Shown piece by piece: positions 45,523-53,114 of a DNA stretch of 64,000 nucleotides. Every line of letters begins with the position of its first letter. The first letter of the stretch is position 1. The stretch spans positions 868,001-932,000 of the forward strand of contig CBDDEC010000002.1 in NCBI GenBank assembly GCA_965226785.1. Direction: 5' to 3'. The notes under the pieces were generated by a model. It made no database searches. It was given only the letters and a program-made list of their open reading frames with translations, and was not told the DNA's origin. The position numbers were made by a program, and so were the translations under genes. Source of the DNA: CBDDEC01 sp965226785. Lineage in GTDB: Bacteria > Chloroflexota > Dehalococcoidia > UBA2979.

Positions 45523-46596
45523 TTGTTCGATGAAGGGATGACGATGACCACCATGACAGATGCGACCACGCGCGTCACCGCCGGGGTCGACACGCACCGC
45601 GACCAGCACGTGGTCGCCGCGCTCGATGAGCGGGGCGGCGAGCTCGGGGTGCGGTCGTTCGCGACGACCACGGCCGGCTACCGACAGGCGCTCGCCTGGC
45701 TCCGCAGCCTTGGTCCGGTCGAGCGCATCGGCGTCGAAGGGACGGGCACCTACGGCGCTGGCCTGACCCGCTATCTGCTCGCCGAAGCGGTGGCGGTGGT
45801 GGAGGTGAATCGCCCCAACCGCCAGCTGCGACGCCGCCACGGTAAGTCCGACCCCGTCGACGCCATCGCCGCCGCTCGCGCTGCGCAGTCAGGGGAGGCC
45901 TCGGGTGAGGCGAAGACCCGCAGCGGTGCCGTGGAGGCGATCCGCGCGCTGCGCACGGCTCGCCGCTCGGCCGGGCATGCACGCACGACGGCCCTCAACC
46001 AGATGCGCGCCCTGCTCGTGAGTGGACCGGACGACCTCCGGGCCGCACTGCGGGGCAGCACTGTGTTCGAGCTGGTGACGACCGCGGCGCGGCTGCGCCC
46101 CGCCGACCCCACGACCGCCGTCGGCGCCACCAAGCTGGCCCTGCGTGAGCTGGCTCGACGGGTGCAGCGCCTCGAGACAGAGCGCCGCCGCCTCGACACC
46201 GTGCTCGAGCAGCTGGTCGCCACCACCGCACCCGCCCTGGTGGCCTGCTTCGGCGTGGGCACCGACACCGCCGGCGCTCTGCTCGTCTCCGCCGGCGACA
46301 ACCCGCAACGCCTCCGCAGCGAGGCGGCATTCGCCCATCACTGCGGCGTCGCCCCGATCGACGCCTCGTCGGGGCTGACCATCCGCAAACGACTCAACCG
46401 CGGTGGCGACCGCACCGCGAATCAAGCGCTCTGGCGAATCGTCATGGTCCGCATGGTCCACGACCCCCGCACCCGCCGCTACGTCGAGCGGCGCACGCGC
46501 GAGGGCCGCTCCAAGCGCGAGATCATCCGCTCGCTCAAGCGCTACGTCGCACGGCAGCTCTATCGCCACCTCCCGCGCCCCGAATCGCTCGCTTGA
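45523..46596 (+). CDS. IS110-family transposase, copy B
   Basis: Same domain plan as copy A: DEDD residues in GVDTHRDQHV, GVEGTGTYG and KSDPVDAIAAA, then the C-terminal AGDNPQRLRSEAAF serine region and LNRGGDRTANQAL. Intact over 357 codons from TTG (likely ATG a few codons later). Two functional copies mean active transposition in cis is possible. Confidence 0.95.
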   Translation: MFDEGMTMTTMTDATTRVTAGVDTHRDQHVVAALDERGGELGVRSFATTTAGYRQALAWLRSLGPVERIGVEGTGTYGAGLTRYLLAEAVAVVEVNRPNRQLRRRHGKSDPVDAIAAARAAQSGEASGEAKTRSGAVEAIRALRTARRSAGHARTTALNQMRALLVSGPDDLRAALRGSTVFELVTTAARLRPADPTTAVGATKLALRELARRVQRLETERRRLDTVLEQLVATTAPALVACFGVGTDTAGALLVSAGDNPQRLRSEAAFAHHCGVAPIDASSGLTIRKRLNRGGDRTANQALWRIVMVRMVHDPRTRRYVERRTREGRSKREIIRSLKRYVARQLYRHLPRPESLA

Positions 46597-46729
46597 CAGG
46601 CGATAGGAGCATCAGAGCCCCCCCGCTCTTGTCACACTGGAATCCCGCCATCTCGGCCTGAGTTGGCACCCGCTCGCCCGTGTTAAGGTCCATCTTCGGC
46701 CGGGTTTATCAGTCCCTGCCGTACCCTCA

Positions 46730-46761
46730 GCAGAGCCCGGCGATTCTGTGCCGGGCTCTGC
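46730..46761. terminator. Strong hairpin after IS110 copy B
   Basis: GCAGAGCCCGGC and GCCGGGCTCTGC form a perfect 12-bp stem with an eight-base loop, followed by CCTGTTTA. It probably ends a transcript whose gene has been displaced by the insertion sequences. Confidence 0.75.
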
Positions 46762-47804
46762 CCTGTTTAGCCAGCTCATGTCGCCTCCACCGTCTCGCCT
46801 ACCTCCCCGTTAGAGCGCAGGGGGCCTTCCAGGGTGCCGCCGACCCCAGCTGTTGGTGATGATCGAGCCCGCGAATGCCCGCGCCGGCTGAGGCACCACC
46901 ACGACGCTCTTCGGGCAGAGCAATGTCTTACCTCCACCGACTGCCGACAGGCCCCGTCTGCCGTGCCGTGCCCTGCTGCAATCCGTATCCTGCGCGTCGC
47001 CTCGACGCTTCGCGAACGCGCACGCGCCCTCACGGTGCTCAGTGCGAACTCTGCCGGCGCGCGGACTTCAACAGGTTCACGGCTGCCGAGCGTGAGGGTT
47101 GGTGTTTGTTCGACGATCTGGCTCGCTCGGCTGGGTGGTGCGAGGCGGAGGGCCTGCGGGCCACAGCGTGCAACGAGAGCGTCAGCCTTGACGCACGCCG
47201 CGTGAATCCGTCGGCGCAGGTACTGCGTAGTTGCTATACGAGGGCAGCCCACGCTCCGCAGATAGCGAGAAGGCCGAGGTGAACTCGGCCTCCACGCCCC
47301 AGAGGGAACTGGACGTGCGTCGCGGCCGCCCCATCCGATCAGATGGACCCTGATCGCCAGGGCGGAGCAGCAGCAGTCCACGCGGGGCCCCACTCGACGG
47401 GCCCGCACTGGCCCATCGACCTGCTGCCATACGCACACCTCGACTCCGGCAAGTACCAGAGGACAACTGACCAGAGCTGAATGCACGTCCCACAGCGGCG
47501 ACGTGTTGCGACCGGGAACGGGTCAGTACGGTACGGACCCGCTGCTCGGCTGGCTCCGCTGATCGCTACCTGAGCGCTCGCAAAACCGTGACACGCCGCT
47601 GCCGCTACGCCGAAGTTAGCATATCTTCGAGTTCTTATGTCCGTGAGATGGCGCTTGTCGACGCCGTCTCATCGGGCGTGATCACTCGAACAGCGCGCGC
47701 ACAAAACTTAAATCGCGGAGGTCCGCTGATGGGGCACGTCGGCGATAACATACGGACTAGCGCGTCAGCCGCCGCATAGGCTCCGACGGCGGAGGGTCTA
47801 CTAA
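46762..47804. other. Gene-poor stretch before the XRE regulator
   Basis: I find no recognisable gene. A Cys-rich frame (ATG at 46923, see separate entry) is the best coding candidate. A 45-codon frame from ATG at 47341 is weaker. The last 200 bases are more AT-rich (47615-47650) and probably hold the XRE promoter. A 16-codon frame with a good GGAGG site begins at 47729. Confidence 0.4.
46923..47282 (+). CDS. Cys-rich hypothetical ORF
   Basis: An ATG opens 119 codons with several Cys pairs (VCRAVPCCNP, QCELCRRADFNRF) and a more protein-like centre (FTAAEREGWCLFDDLARSAG). There is no good ribosome-binding site, and the ends are Arg/Ala-rich. It may be the remains of a zinc-binding mobile-element gene or a chance frame. 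Confidence 0.25.
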   Translation: MSYLHRLPTGPVCRAVPCCNPYPARRLDASRTRTRPHGAQCELCRRADFNRFTAAEREGWCLFDDLARSAGWCEAEGLRATACNESVSLDARRVNPSAQVLRSCYTRAAHAPQIARRPR

Positions 47805-48122
47805 GTGCCGAAGAGCAAGCCACCGAAGAGCGCGTTGGCGCAGTCGGTCGGGGCGCGTCTCCGGGAGATTCGTCTCCTGCGGAAAGTCTCGCAGCAGCCC
47901 GCTGCAGAGGCCATGGGCCTGTCCCCGGGATCGGTCTCTTTGTACGAGCGCGGCGCGCGTGACATCAGGGTGGTGGACCTGCTGGCGCTCCTCGACCACT
48001 TTGATGTCGGCCTGACCGAGTTCATGGCTGAAGTTCCCGGGTTCTTCGTCCTCGAAGACTCGGCTGACATCGAGCTCGCCACGAAGCTGATCGCAGACGG
48101 GCTGGACAATCCGGCTGACTGA
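47805..48122 (+). CDS. XRE-family transcriptional regulator
   Basis: The 105-residue protein carries a classic HTH_3 domain at residues 10-65: VGARLREIRLLRKVSQQPAA, then MGLSPGSVSLYERGARDIR. An acidic C-terminal tail follows. It probably controls genes of the integrative element. GTG start with GGAGGG upstream. It is convergent with a small unknown gene. Confidence 0.9.
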   Translation: MPKSKPPKSALAQSVGARLREIRLLRKVSQQPAAEAMGLSPGSVSLYERGARDIRVVDLLALLDHFDVGLTEFMAEVPGFFVLEDSADIELATKLIADGLDNPAD

Positions 48123-48126
48123 CTAG

Positions 48127-48330
48127 CTACCGCGTCGCGTTCCTGGCATTCTCGGCCAGCTGTGCGTACCCGGCAGCGAGGTGGCGGAGCTCGTCGCGTT
48201 TCACCCGCAGCAGAGTCACGTCGCCGTCGAGGTGAGGGGCGATCAGCAGGACGCGCTCAGCGACGAGGTACAGCTCGAACACCTCGTCGTGAATCACCTG
48301 GAGTCGAACCGCTGCTGCATCGGAGTCCAT
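48127..48330 (-). CDS. Small hypothetical protein (67 aa)
   Basis: ATG start and protein-like composition: VIHDEVFELYLVAERVLLIA, then LLRVKRDELRHLAAGYAQLA, i.e. two likely helices with regular charge spacing. The stop lies 4 bases from the XRE stop, convergent. There is no known family and only a weak ribosome-binding site. Confidence 0.5.
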   Translation of the reverse strand: MDSDAAAVRLQVIHDEVFELYLVAERVLLIAPHLDGDVTLLRVKRDELRHLAAGYAQLAENARNATR

Positions 48331-48490
48331 GCGCGGGTTGTAGCACGCGCGCGCCTTGACGTTCCTCTACGTGACGCAGCATTCCTCCATACTCATCGGG
48401 GGGCGCGCCTAGAATCCTCCCCCGGATCCGAGATACCCAACGCCCCTCCAGTCAGATCGGTGTTCCTGACTCTGACGAGCGGCTCGCGGC

Positions 48491-49078
48491 TTAGTCCGTC
48501 TCGGAACTCTCGCCACGCAGTGACTCCGAGGATGCTGGTTCTAAGCCCACGCGCAGCGCCAGGAACTCACCCCAAACCACCCAGACCATCAAGGGAAGGA
48601 CGAGGGCCGCCTGCAGGATCGTGCGGTCCGGGTCAGTGACGCGATGGAGGATTTGCGTCAGGAGTCCCAGGAGCGCAAGGACCACGAAAGCAATGCGGAG
48701 ACCCTCCGGCCAATCCTTGCGTGCGACGCCGAGGACGGCGAGGAAGGACACGGCGATTACGGCGGAGCCGGTCCCCAGTGGGATGACGGCGAGCACCGAT
48801 AGCGTTCGCGGGACGTACAAGCGCCATTGCCTCCATCCGCGACGCCGTGCCGCAAAGGCCAGCCCGGCGAACGCGCCGGATAGCGTGAAGGCACCGAGGA
48901 TGAAAGCAGTGCCCTCGACGCTGAATTCAGGGTCGACGGAGATGGCTCGCATCCCGAGTCTGGCGACGGCCCCCCAGAGCAGTCCGACACCGGCCCCGCC
49001 CAGCACTGCAGCCCATACCGGCGGGCGCCCGCCGCCGTTGAGGAACGAGCCTGGCAGCCAAAGCAAGTGCCAGGGCAT
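48491..49078 (-). CDS. Hypothetical membrane protein, five to six helices
   Basis: ATG at 49078 follows AGGGAGG. The 195-residue product has helices around VWAAVLGGAGVGLLWGAVAR, FILGAFTLSGAFAGLAFAAR, TLSVLAVIPLGTGSAVIAVS, LRIAFVVLALLGLLTQIL and ALVLPLMVWVVWGEFLAL, and a Ser/Glu-rich tail. No functional motif. It is probably cargo of the integrative element. Confidence 0.7.
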   Translation of the reverse strand: MPWHLLWLPGSFLNGGGRPPVWAAVLGGAGVGLLWGAVARLGMRAISVDPEFSVEGTAFILGAFTLSGAFAGLAFAARRRGWRQWRLYVPRTLSVLAVIPLGTGSAVIAVSFLAVLGVARKDWPEGLRIAFVVLALLGLLTQILHRVTDPDRTILQAALVLPLMVWVVWGEFLALRVGLEPASSESLRGESSETD

Positions 49079-49213
49079 CACAACCTCCCTAGCAGCCCGC
49101 TAGGCGCTATCCGAGTGCCGCATGCATCCAAGTCCTCTCACCTCCCCGGCGGGCTCGGTAGTGCCGCCCTCACTCCGTCAAGGCTGGCGCTCGAGGTTTG
49201 CGGGCCCCATTTT

Positions 49214-49789
49214 TCAGTCATTGTTCAAGTCCTTGCTGGCTTCGTCGCGTCCCTGAACAGTACTGAACGGGACGGGGAGACACCCGACGAGACAGAGTTC
49301 CGCGCGATGGCGGCAATTTGGCGTCAAACTCCTGGCAACGCCGTGTAACCGCGTGGCACCAGCGGGCGGTGCAGGTGGCCATCCGGACCTGTGAACACTA
49401 CGGAACGTCACCGGAGGGCACCCGACGAGATGGTCAGTGTCGAACTTCAAAACCGTTGTGGGGCTGCGTCGCAGTCCTGGGTGGGTTCGACTCCCACGCA
49501 CTCCCGCCAACGTCTCTGGGGATCGGGGAGTTGGCCCGGAGGTGCGCTCGACGAGAACGAGACGCGGTTTGCCACGTTTCGCCATCGGCTCGCCGAGCTG
49601 CTCGATCGGGAGGCACTCGACGGCCGGGACGCTGCGGCCCTCGACCCAGCCTTTGCGGCTGTAGTTCTCGACCAGATGGCGGGGGAAAGCGAGGTCCGAC
49701 GAGAAATGTAGGTGGCAGGACCGGCAGTGTGCTTCGCCCGGCGCGTTCCATTCGCGGCTGCAGTCGCCACAGCCGCCACGAGGGCCCAC
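49214..49789 (-). CDS. Zinc-ribbon mobile-element protein reading through a tRNA-Sec fragment
   Basis: The GTG at 49789 begins a short zinc-finger protein, CGDCSREWNAPGEAHCRSCH then LHFSSDLAFPRHL, and RGKPRLVLVERTSGPT. This resembles small C2H2/zinc-ribbon proteins common in actinobacterial and Chloroflexota phage-like elements. The natural protein probably ended near 49510. From there the frame runs antisense through the tRNA-Sec 3' half and adds about 95 residues with two similar units (HLVGCPPVTFRSV, CLVGCLPVPFSTV). The gene end has been changed by recombination. Confidence 0.55.
   Translation of the reverse strand: MGPRGGCGDCSREWNAPGEAHCRSCHLHFSSDLAFPRHLVENYSRKGWVEGRSVPAVECLPIEQLGEPMAKRGKPRLVLVERTSGPTPRSPETLAGVRGSRTHPGLRRSPTTVLKFDTDHLVGCPPVTFRSVHRSGWPPAPPAGATRLHGVARSLTPNCRHRAELCLVGCLPVPFSTVQGRDEASKDLNND
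49235..49430 (-). repeat. Two diverged direct repeats of about 55 bp
   Basis: On the minus strand, TCTCGTCGGGTG opens both units (from about 49295 and 49430). Both continue with related sequence around GTTCAGTACTGTTCA and GTTCCGTAGTGTTCA. They adjoin the tRNA-Sec fragment and could be recombinase arm or core sites. Confidence 0.4.
49445..49509 (+). other. 3' half of a selenocysteine tRNA gene
   Basis: From the anticodon loop CTTCAAA (anticodon TCA), the sequence has the tRNA-Sec order: a long variable arm (CTGCG/CGCAG hairpin), the T-arm GTGGG-TTCGACT-CCCAC, and an eight-base acceptor strand GCACTCCC followed by G and CCA. The 5' half is absent: upstream bases cannot pair as acceptor or anticodon stems. 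Such half-genes are typical of attachment sites. Confidence 0.75.
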
Positions 49790-49848
49790 AAGACCGCCAT
49801 ATCAGGCTGCGCGCCGTAATTCGAACTTTGGTCGCTGTGTGCCGGAAC

Positions 49849-49864
49849 CCCACCCGGCCCACCA
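49849..49864 (+). other. Second copy of the tRNA-Lys attachment core
   Basis: An exact 16-bp match to the tRNA-Lys 3' end. It marks the right end of the 15.6-kb element and is immediately followed by the 3' end of a second, decayed large serine recombinase, just as the first core is followed by an intact-length one. Confidence 0.8.
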
Positions 49865-50410
49865 CTCACAAAAGTCTAGGCAACCCTCGCTCTCCGCGAC
49901 CGCGACAAAGTGTGGGGCCACCTCTGGGTGGACCTTGAACTGAACTACGCGACCCGCGCTCAGGTCACCTCGATCTCGTCTGGGTGCAGCGGTAGTAGCG
50001 GTAACCGTGCAAGGTATTCGAGTTCAGCGACACTCCGCAGTCGGTGCACGCCCGTTCCTGAGACCAGATACGGCCGTTGAGGACCGTTCTTCACGTTCGT
50101 TCGTGTCCTTCTGCGGCGACTCATTCGGCTCGCCAGCGGCTCGCACCGCCTCAGCCTCCTCCTCGACGATCGTCGTGCCCGCGGTATCCAAACGGGACGG
50201 GACCGCCCTTGAAGCCCCGTTCGGCAAGTTCACGTCTCACCTACCGTGTGCAGCCCGGTCTGCTCTGAGATGAACTGGTTGGCGGCTCCCAGGTTCGCCA
50301 TCGTCATGCGGCCGGCAGGGGTCGTGTAATCAATGTGCTTCGCAAAGGCCAGGAAGCCCACGCCTCCCTCGGCGAGAACGTGGAACGTGTTGAGCTGGAC
50401 TCGGAGGTTG
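49865..50410 (-). pseudogene. Decayed large serine recombinase remnant
   Basis: Several frames read as pieces of a recombinase related to the one at 34196. The catalytic-domain piece is FLAFAKHIDYTTPAGRMTMA. A zinc-ribbon piece is GPQRPYLVSGTGVH and NSNTLHGYRYYRCT. The C-terminal piece VQFKVHPEVAPHFVAVAESE ends in CEWWAGWGSG at the att core. The pieces are in the right order, with deletions and frameshifts between them. This marks an older integration at the same tRNA. Confidence 0.75.
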
Positions 50411-50416
50411 CGCGGC

Positions 50417-50731
50417 CTACCGTGGTAGGTGGCCGGCTCGGACCTGGCAGCCCAGCGTGTCGCAGATGACGCGCGTGGCGATCAGCGAGGTGATGTCAGC
50501 GTTGTCGTAGGGCGGCGAGCATTCGACGATCTCGATACCCGCGAGCGGCCGCTCCGAGATCAGTTGGATGAACTTCAGCACCTCACGGGGCAGAAACCCA
50601 CCGGGCTCCGGCCAGCCGGTGCCGGGGACGAACGCCGCGTCAAGGCAGTCGACATCGAAGCTCAGCCAGACTGCGTCGGCGCCGTCCCACGCCACCTCCA
50701 GCGCGCGCGCAGCCGCCTCTTCAATACCCAT
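50417..50731 (-). pseudogene. Agmatinase/arginase-family C-terminal fragment
   Basis: The sequence WLSFDVDCLDAAFVPGTGWP, then EPGGFLPREVL and GIEIVECSPPYDNADITSLI, is the C-terminal third of a ureohydrolase, with the SFDxDxxDPxxxPGTG metal motif and the terminal ExxP. The N-terminal two thirds, with the first metal ligands, are missing; a different gene fragment joins at 50731. It cannot be active. Confidence 0.8.
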
Positions 50732-51435
50732 CGCTGGACGATGCTACGCGACTGATCGAGGTCAATCAGTGGCGCGGCTCGCCCGTGCACAACGAGCGTT
50801 CGCGCCAGTACGTCGCCCATCGCTGCTTCGGCGTTGACGGTCTGGAGATCCGACTCGAACTGAACTACGTCGAATCCGTCAGCCTCCAGGAGCTCGGCCA
50901 TCCAGCGAGCTGTGCTCCCGTCGGACCACCCGAGGGAGACGTGGGCGAAGGTACGGAGGAACAGCGACGTGTCGCGCGACGCGATGTCTGCAAGAATCGC
51001 CCCCTGCTTCGAGGCGCGAAACGCCTGCATCGAACTCAGCGCGCACCACAGCACCAGATCGGTCACTCGTTCCTGCCGGCGTGCTGCATGCGCAATGGCG
51101 GCGGGACCGTCGGTGAACACTGCGAAGACGCCGTAGTGTTCCCAGCCAGCAGCGTCGGTGACCGCGTCGATTTCGTTCGGCTCGGCGGGATTCCACGCCC
51201 TGGGAGCCCCGCTTGAGAGCCCCTTCCCGGCCGGATCGAAAATCAACACCTGTGCCCGCTCGCTCAGGGTGCGCAGGAAGTCGGTGGGTGCGTCGTGAGG
51301 CTCCTGTAGCTGCAGGCAGCCCAACATCAGTCCTGAACTGACGACGATTCGCGGAACTCGACTCGTCGTCGGCCCGAGCAGCGCATAAGCGATACTGGCG
51401 CCGTTAGCGCCGGCTGCGTACGAGACTCCCGATTG
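50732..51435 (-). pseudogene. Truncated alpha/beta-hydrolase fused out of frame to the agmatinase fragment
   Basis: The frame (open from 51588) reads SIAYALLGPTTSRVPRIVVS, LIFDPAGKGLSSGAPRAWNP and DAAGWEHYGVFAVFTDGPAA, as in hydrolase domains attached to cyclase or LuxR proteins (family text: IAYxxxGxG, LFDxRGxGLSDR). The nucleophile Ser is replaced (VFTDGPA), and the C-terminal strand and catalytic His are cut off. It runs directly into the agmatinase fragment in another frame. N-terminal residues before about 51435 look non-native. Confidence 0.6.
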
Positions 51436-51895
51436 GAACTGGTTCGACCGCAAATGGCTCTTCGCAGTATCCCGCACCCGAATGCGGTCCTGTCCGCGCC
51501 TCCATAGCTCGTCGAGCTGCCAACGAAGACAGCGGCAGCTCCGTCGTCTGAGGTTGCCACAGCCAGCCATTCCAGAGATCTGGTGCATGTAGCGAATTTG
51601 GTGAGTTTTCCGCGGGAAGCATGATGAGTTCTAGTTATCTGTGACACGGTCTTCGCGGTGGTGAGTCTGCTGCTCAGCCTTGGTGTCATCCGGTCACGGG
51701 GACGATAACATCGCCGGCGTGACGATTCCCGGTCGATTGGCGGGCGATACAGGGCTCATGGTGTTCCCTGATCGACGTGGGTTGACGCGTCTGGGAGGAT
51801 GAAGCTGCACGAGGCGGCCCCGGTCGTCACCACGCGTGCACGATTCTCGGGCGGGGATCGCTGTGGAGGAGGCGCGCAAGCGCCGACGATCGACT

Positions 51896-52129
51896 ATGGG
51901 CGAACCTCGAACTGACGACCGCTCCGCCGAGGAGCCGACACCGATCTCCGAGTCGCCGTACGCCTCGCTCGACGCTGCGGCTGACCTCGACTTCGAGTGG
52001 GTGCGCCGCCTGCGCGATGCGGGCATTGCCTTGAGCCCGACGCCCGAGGCGCGGGCAGCCGCTCGCGAGGCCTTCCTGGAGACGGTGCACGAGGTGTCGA
52101 ACGGACGCCGGACGGCCTCGCGACGCTAG
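51896..52129 (+). CDS. Hypothetical protein
   Basis: An ATG-started acidic 77-residue protein (ASLDAAADLDFEWVRRLRDA, then EARAAAREAFLETVHEV) with a likely helical C-terminus. A GTG 20 codons earlier is an alternative start. It is convergent with murB, with stops 9 bases apart. No family recognised. It is the first plausible intact gene after the 49-51.6 kb graveyard. Confidence 0.55.
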   Translation: MGEPRTDDRSAEEPTPISESPYASLDAAADLDFEWVRRLRDAGIALSPTPEARAAAREAFLETVHEVSNGRRTASRR

Positions 52130-52137
52130 TCGCTGGC

Positions 52138-53079
52138 TCAGGGCTTCGGGTCAGCGAACGCCGGCGGCGGGTCGCTGTCACCCCACCACACGATCTCCGG
52201 CCGCAGGTCGACGCCTGAATCCTCGGACACGCGCGCCTGCACAGTCGCCATCAGCGAGGCGATGTCCGAGGCGGTGCCCTGCCCGTCGTGGACGATGAAG
52301 TTGGCGTGCAGGGCACTGACTTCGGCGTGCCCGGAGCGCAGCCCTTTGCACCCGGCCGCATCGACGAGCCGCCCGGCGAAGTCGCCCTCCGGGTTGCGGA
52401 AGATCGAGCCCGCGTTCGGCGACGCAGTGGGCTGCGAGGCCTGGCGGGCCATCAGCAGCCGCCCCATCTCCGTCTCGATCGCTCCAGGCTCCGCTGGCTC
52501 GAGGTCGAGCCCGGCGGCGAGGACGATGTCGCCCGAGCCGCGGAGGCTCGAGCTGCGGTAGGTGAACTGGAGCTGGTCGCGCCCGAGGCGGACGCGAGCG
52601 CCGTCGCGCCAGACCTCGACCCAGCGCACCAGGGCGCCAATGTCGCGCCCGTCGCCGATACCGGCGTTGCTCTGGAGCGCGCCGCCGACGGTGCCGGGGA
52701 TGCCGACGGCGAACTCGAGGCCGCTCAGTCCCCGCGTCGCCGCCTCGCGGGCGAGACCGGGCAACATCACCGCCGCCCCGACGTCGACGCCCGCGTCGGA
52801 GAATTCGATGTGCCCGGCGGCGGCACGCAGCGAGACGACGACGGCGGTCACGCCCTCGTCGGAGACGAGCACGTTCGAGCCGCCGCCGATCGCGAGCAAC
52901 GGCAGGCCCCCCTGGTCCGCCCAGACGGCGATGCGCTCGAGGGCGTCGAGGTCCAGTGGAGAGCCGTAGAACGCAGCCGGTCCGCCGATACGCATGTAGG
53001 TGTGCCGCAAGAGCGGTTCATCACGCGCCAGGCCGAGCGCGGGCGGCGGATGCGGTAGATCGGCACGGGCGGTAGCCAT
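52138..53079 (-). CDS. murB: UDP-N-acetylmuramate dehydrogenase
   Basis: The protein makes UDP-MurNAc by NADPH reduction of the enolpyruvyl group in peptidoglycan synthesis. It is FAD-binding: LLAIGGGSNVLVSDEG, SGLEFAVGIPGTVGGALQSN, and the catalytic NAGSIFRNPEGDFAG Ser. FTYRSSSLRG fits the type II (shorter-loop) enzymes. Length 313 is normal. ATG start. It is the upstream neighbour of an unknown plus-strand gene, not in a mur cluster. Confidence 0.95.
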   Translation of the reverse strand: MATARADLPHPPPALGLARDEPLLRHTYMRIGGPAAFYGSPLDLDALERIAVWADQGGLPLLAIGGGSNVLVSDEGVTAVVVSLRAAAGHIEFSDAGVDVGAAVMLPGLAREAATRGLSGLEFAVGIPGTVGGALQSNAGIGDGRDIGALVRWVEVWRDGARVRLGRDQLQFTYRSSSLRGSGDIVLAAGLDLEPAEPGAIETEMGRLLMARQASQPTASPNAGSIFRNPEGDFAGRLVDAAGCKGLRSGHAEVSALHANFIVHDGQGTASDIASLMATVQARVSEDSGVDLRPEIVWWGDSDPPPAFADPKP

Positions 53080-53114
53080 CGCCTCGATGTTAGCCGGGCG
53101 GGCAGCGTTGGGCC

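Larger units (their letters stand above)
45257..46620 (+). mobile_element. IS110-family insertion sequence, copy B (inverted)
   Basis: This is the same 1364-bp unit as copy A on the opposite strand. The protein differences I see are Ala to Thr in the coiled region (QRLETERRR) and almost nothing else, so the duplication is recent. The start is next to GATC, as for copy A. Confidence 0.85.
34222..49864. mobile_element. Integrative element in tRNA-Lys, about 15.6 kb, decayed and IS-loaded
   Basis: A 16-bp direct repeat of the tRNA-Lys 3' end, CCCACCCGGCCCACCA, occurs inside the tRNA (34222-34237) and again at 49849-49864. Between them lie a serine recombinase gene adjacent to the tRNA, a second recombinase, a phage/plasmid-type primase-helicase, NUMOD4 and XRE genes, and five insertion-sequence units. 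No virion or conjugation genes are seen, so it is a satellite-like or degraded integrative element. Both recombinases and the replication gene are broken, so it is probably no longer mobile by itself. Confidence 0.75.

Noticed and set aside
42985..46620. Classical composite transposon made of two IS110 copies
   Set aside because: IS110 elements lack terminal inverted repeats and target duplications and do not normally move DNA between copies; the central gene is another transposase, not cargo.
46776..47486. 236-codon minus-strand frame
   Set aside because: Biased, no family, no start signal; the opposite strand has an equally weak frame, so neither is convincing.
47805..48330. Toxin-antitoxin pair of the XRE gene and the 67-residue gene
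   Set aside because: They are convergent, not in one operon, and the small protein has no toxin signature.
49413..49509. Intact tRNA-Sec gene
   Set aside because: Counting back the usual 32 bases from the anticodon loop gives a 5' half that does not pair with the acceptor or anticodon stem; only the 3' half is supported.
34222..49864. Complete prophage or conjugative element
   Set aside because: No capsid, terminase, portal, tail, relaxase or type IV secretion genes are found.
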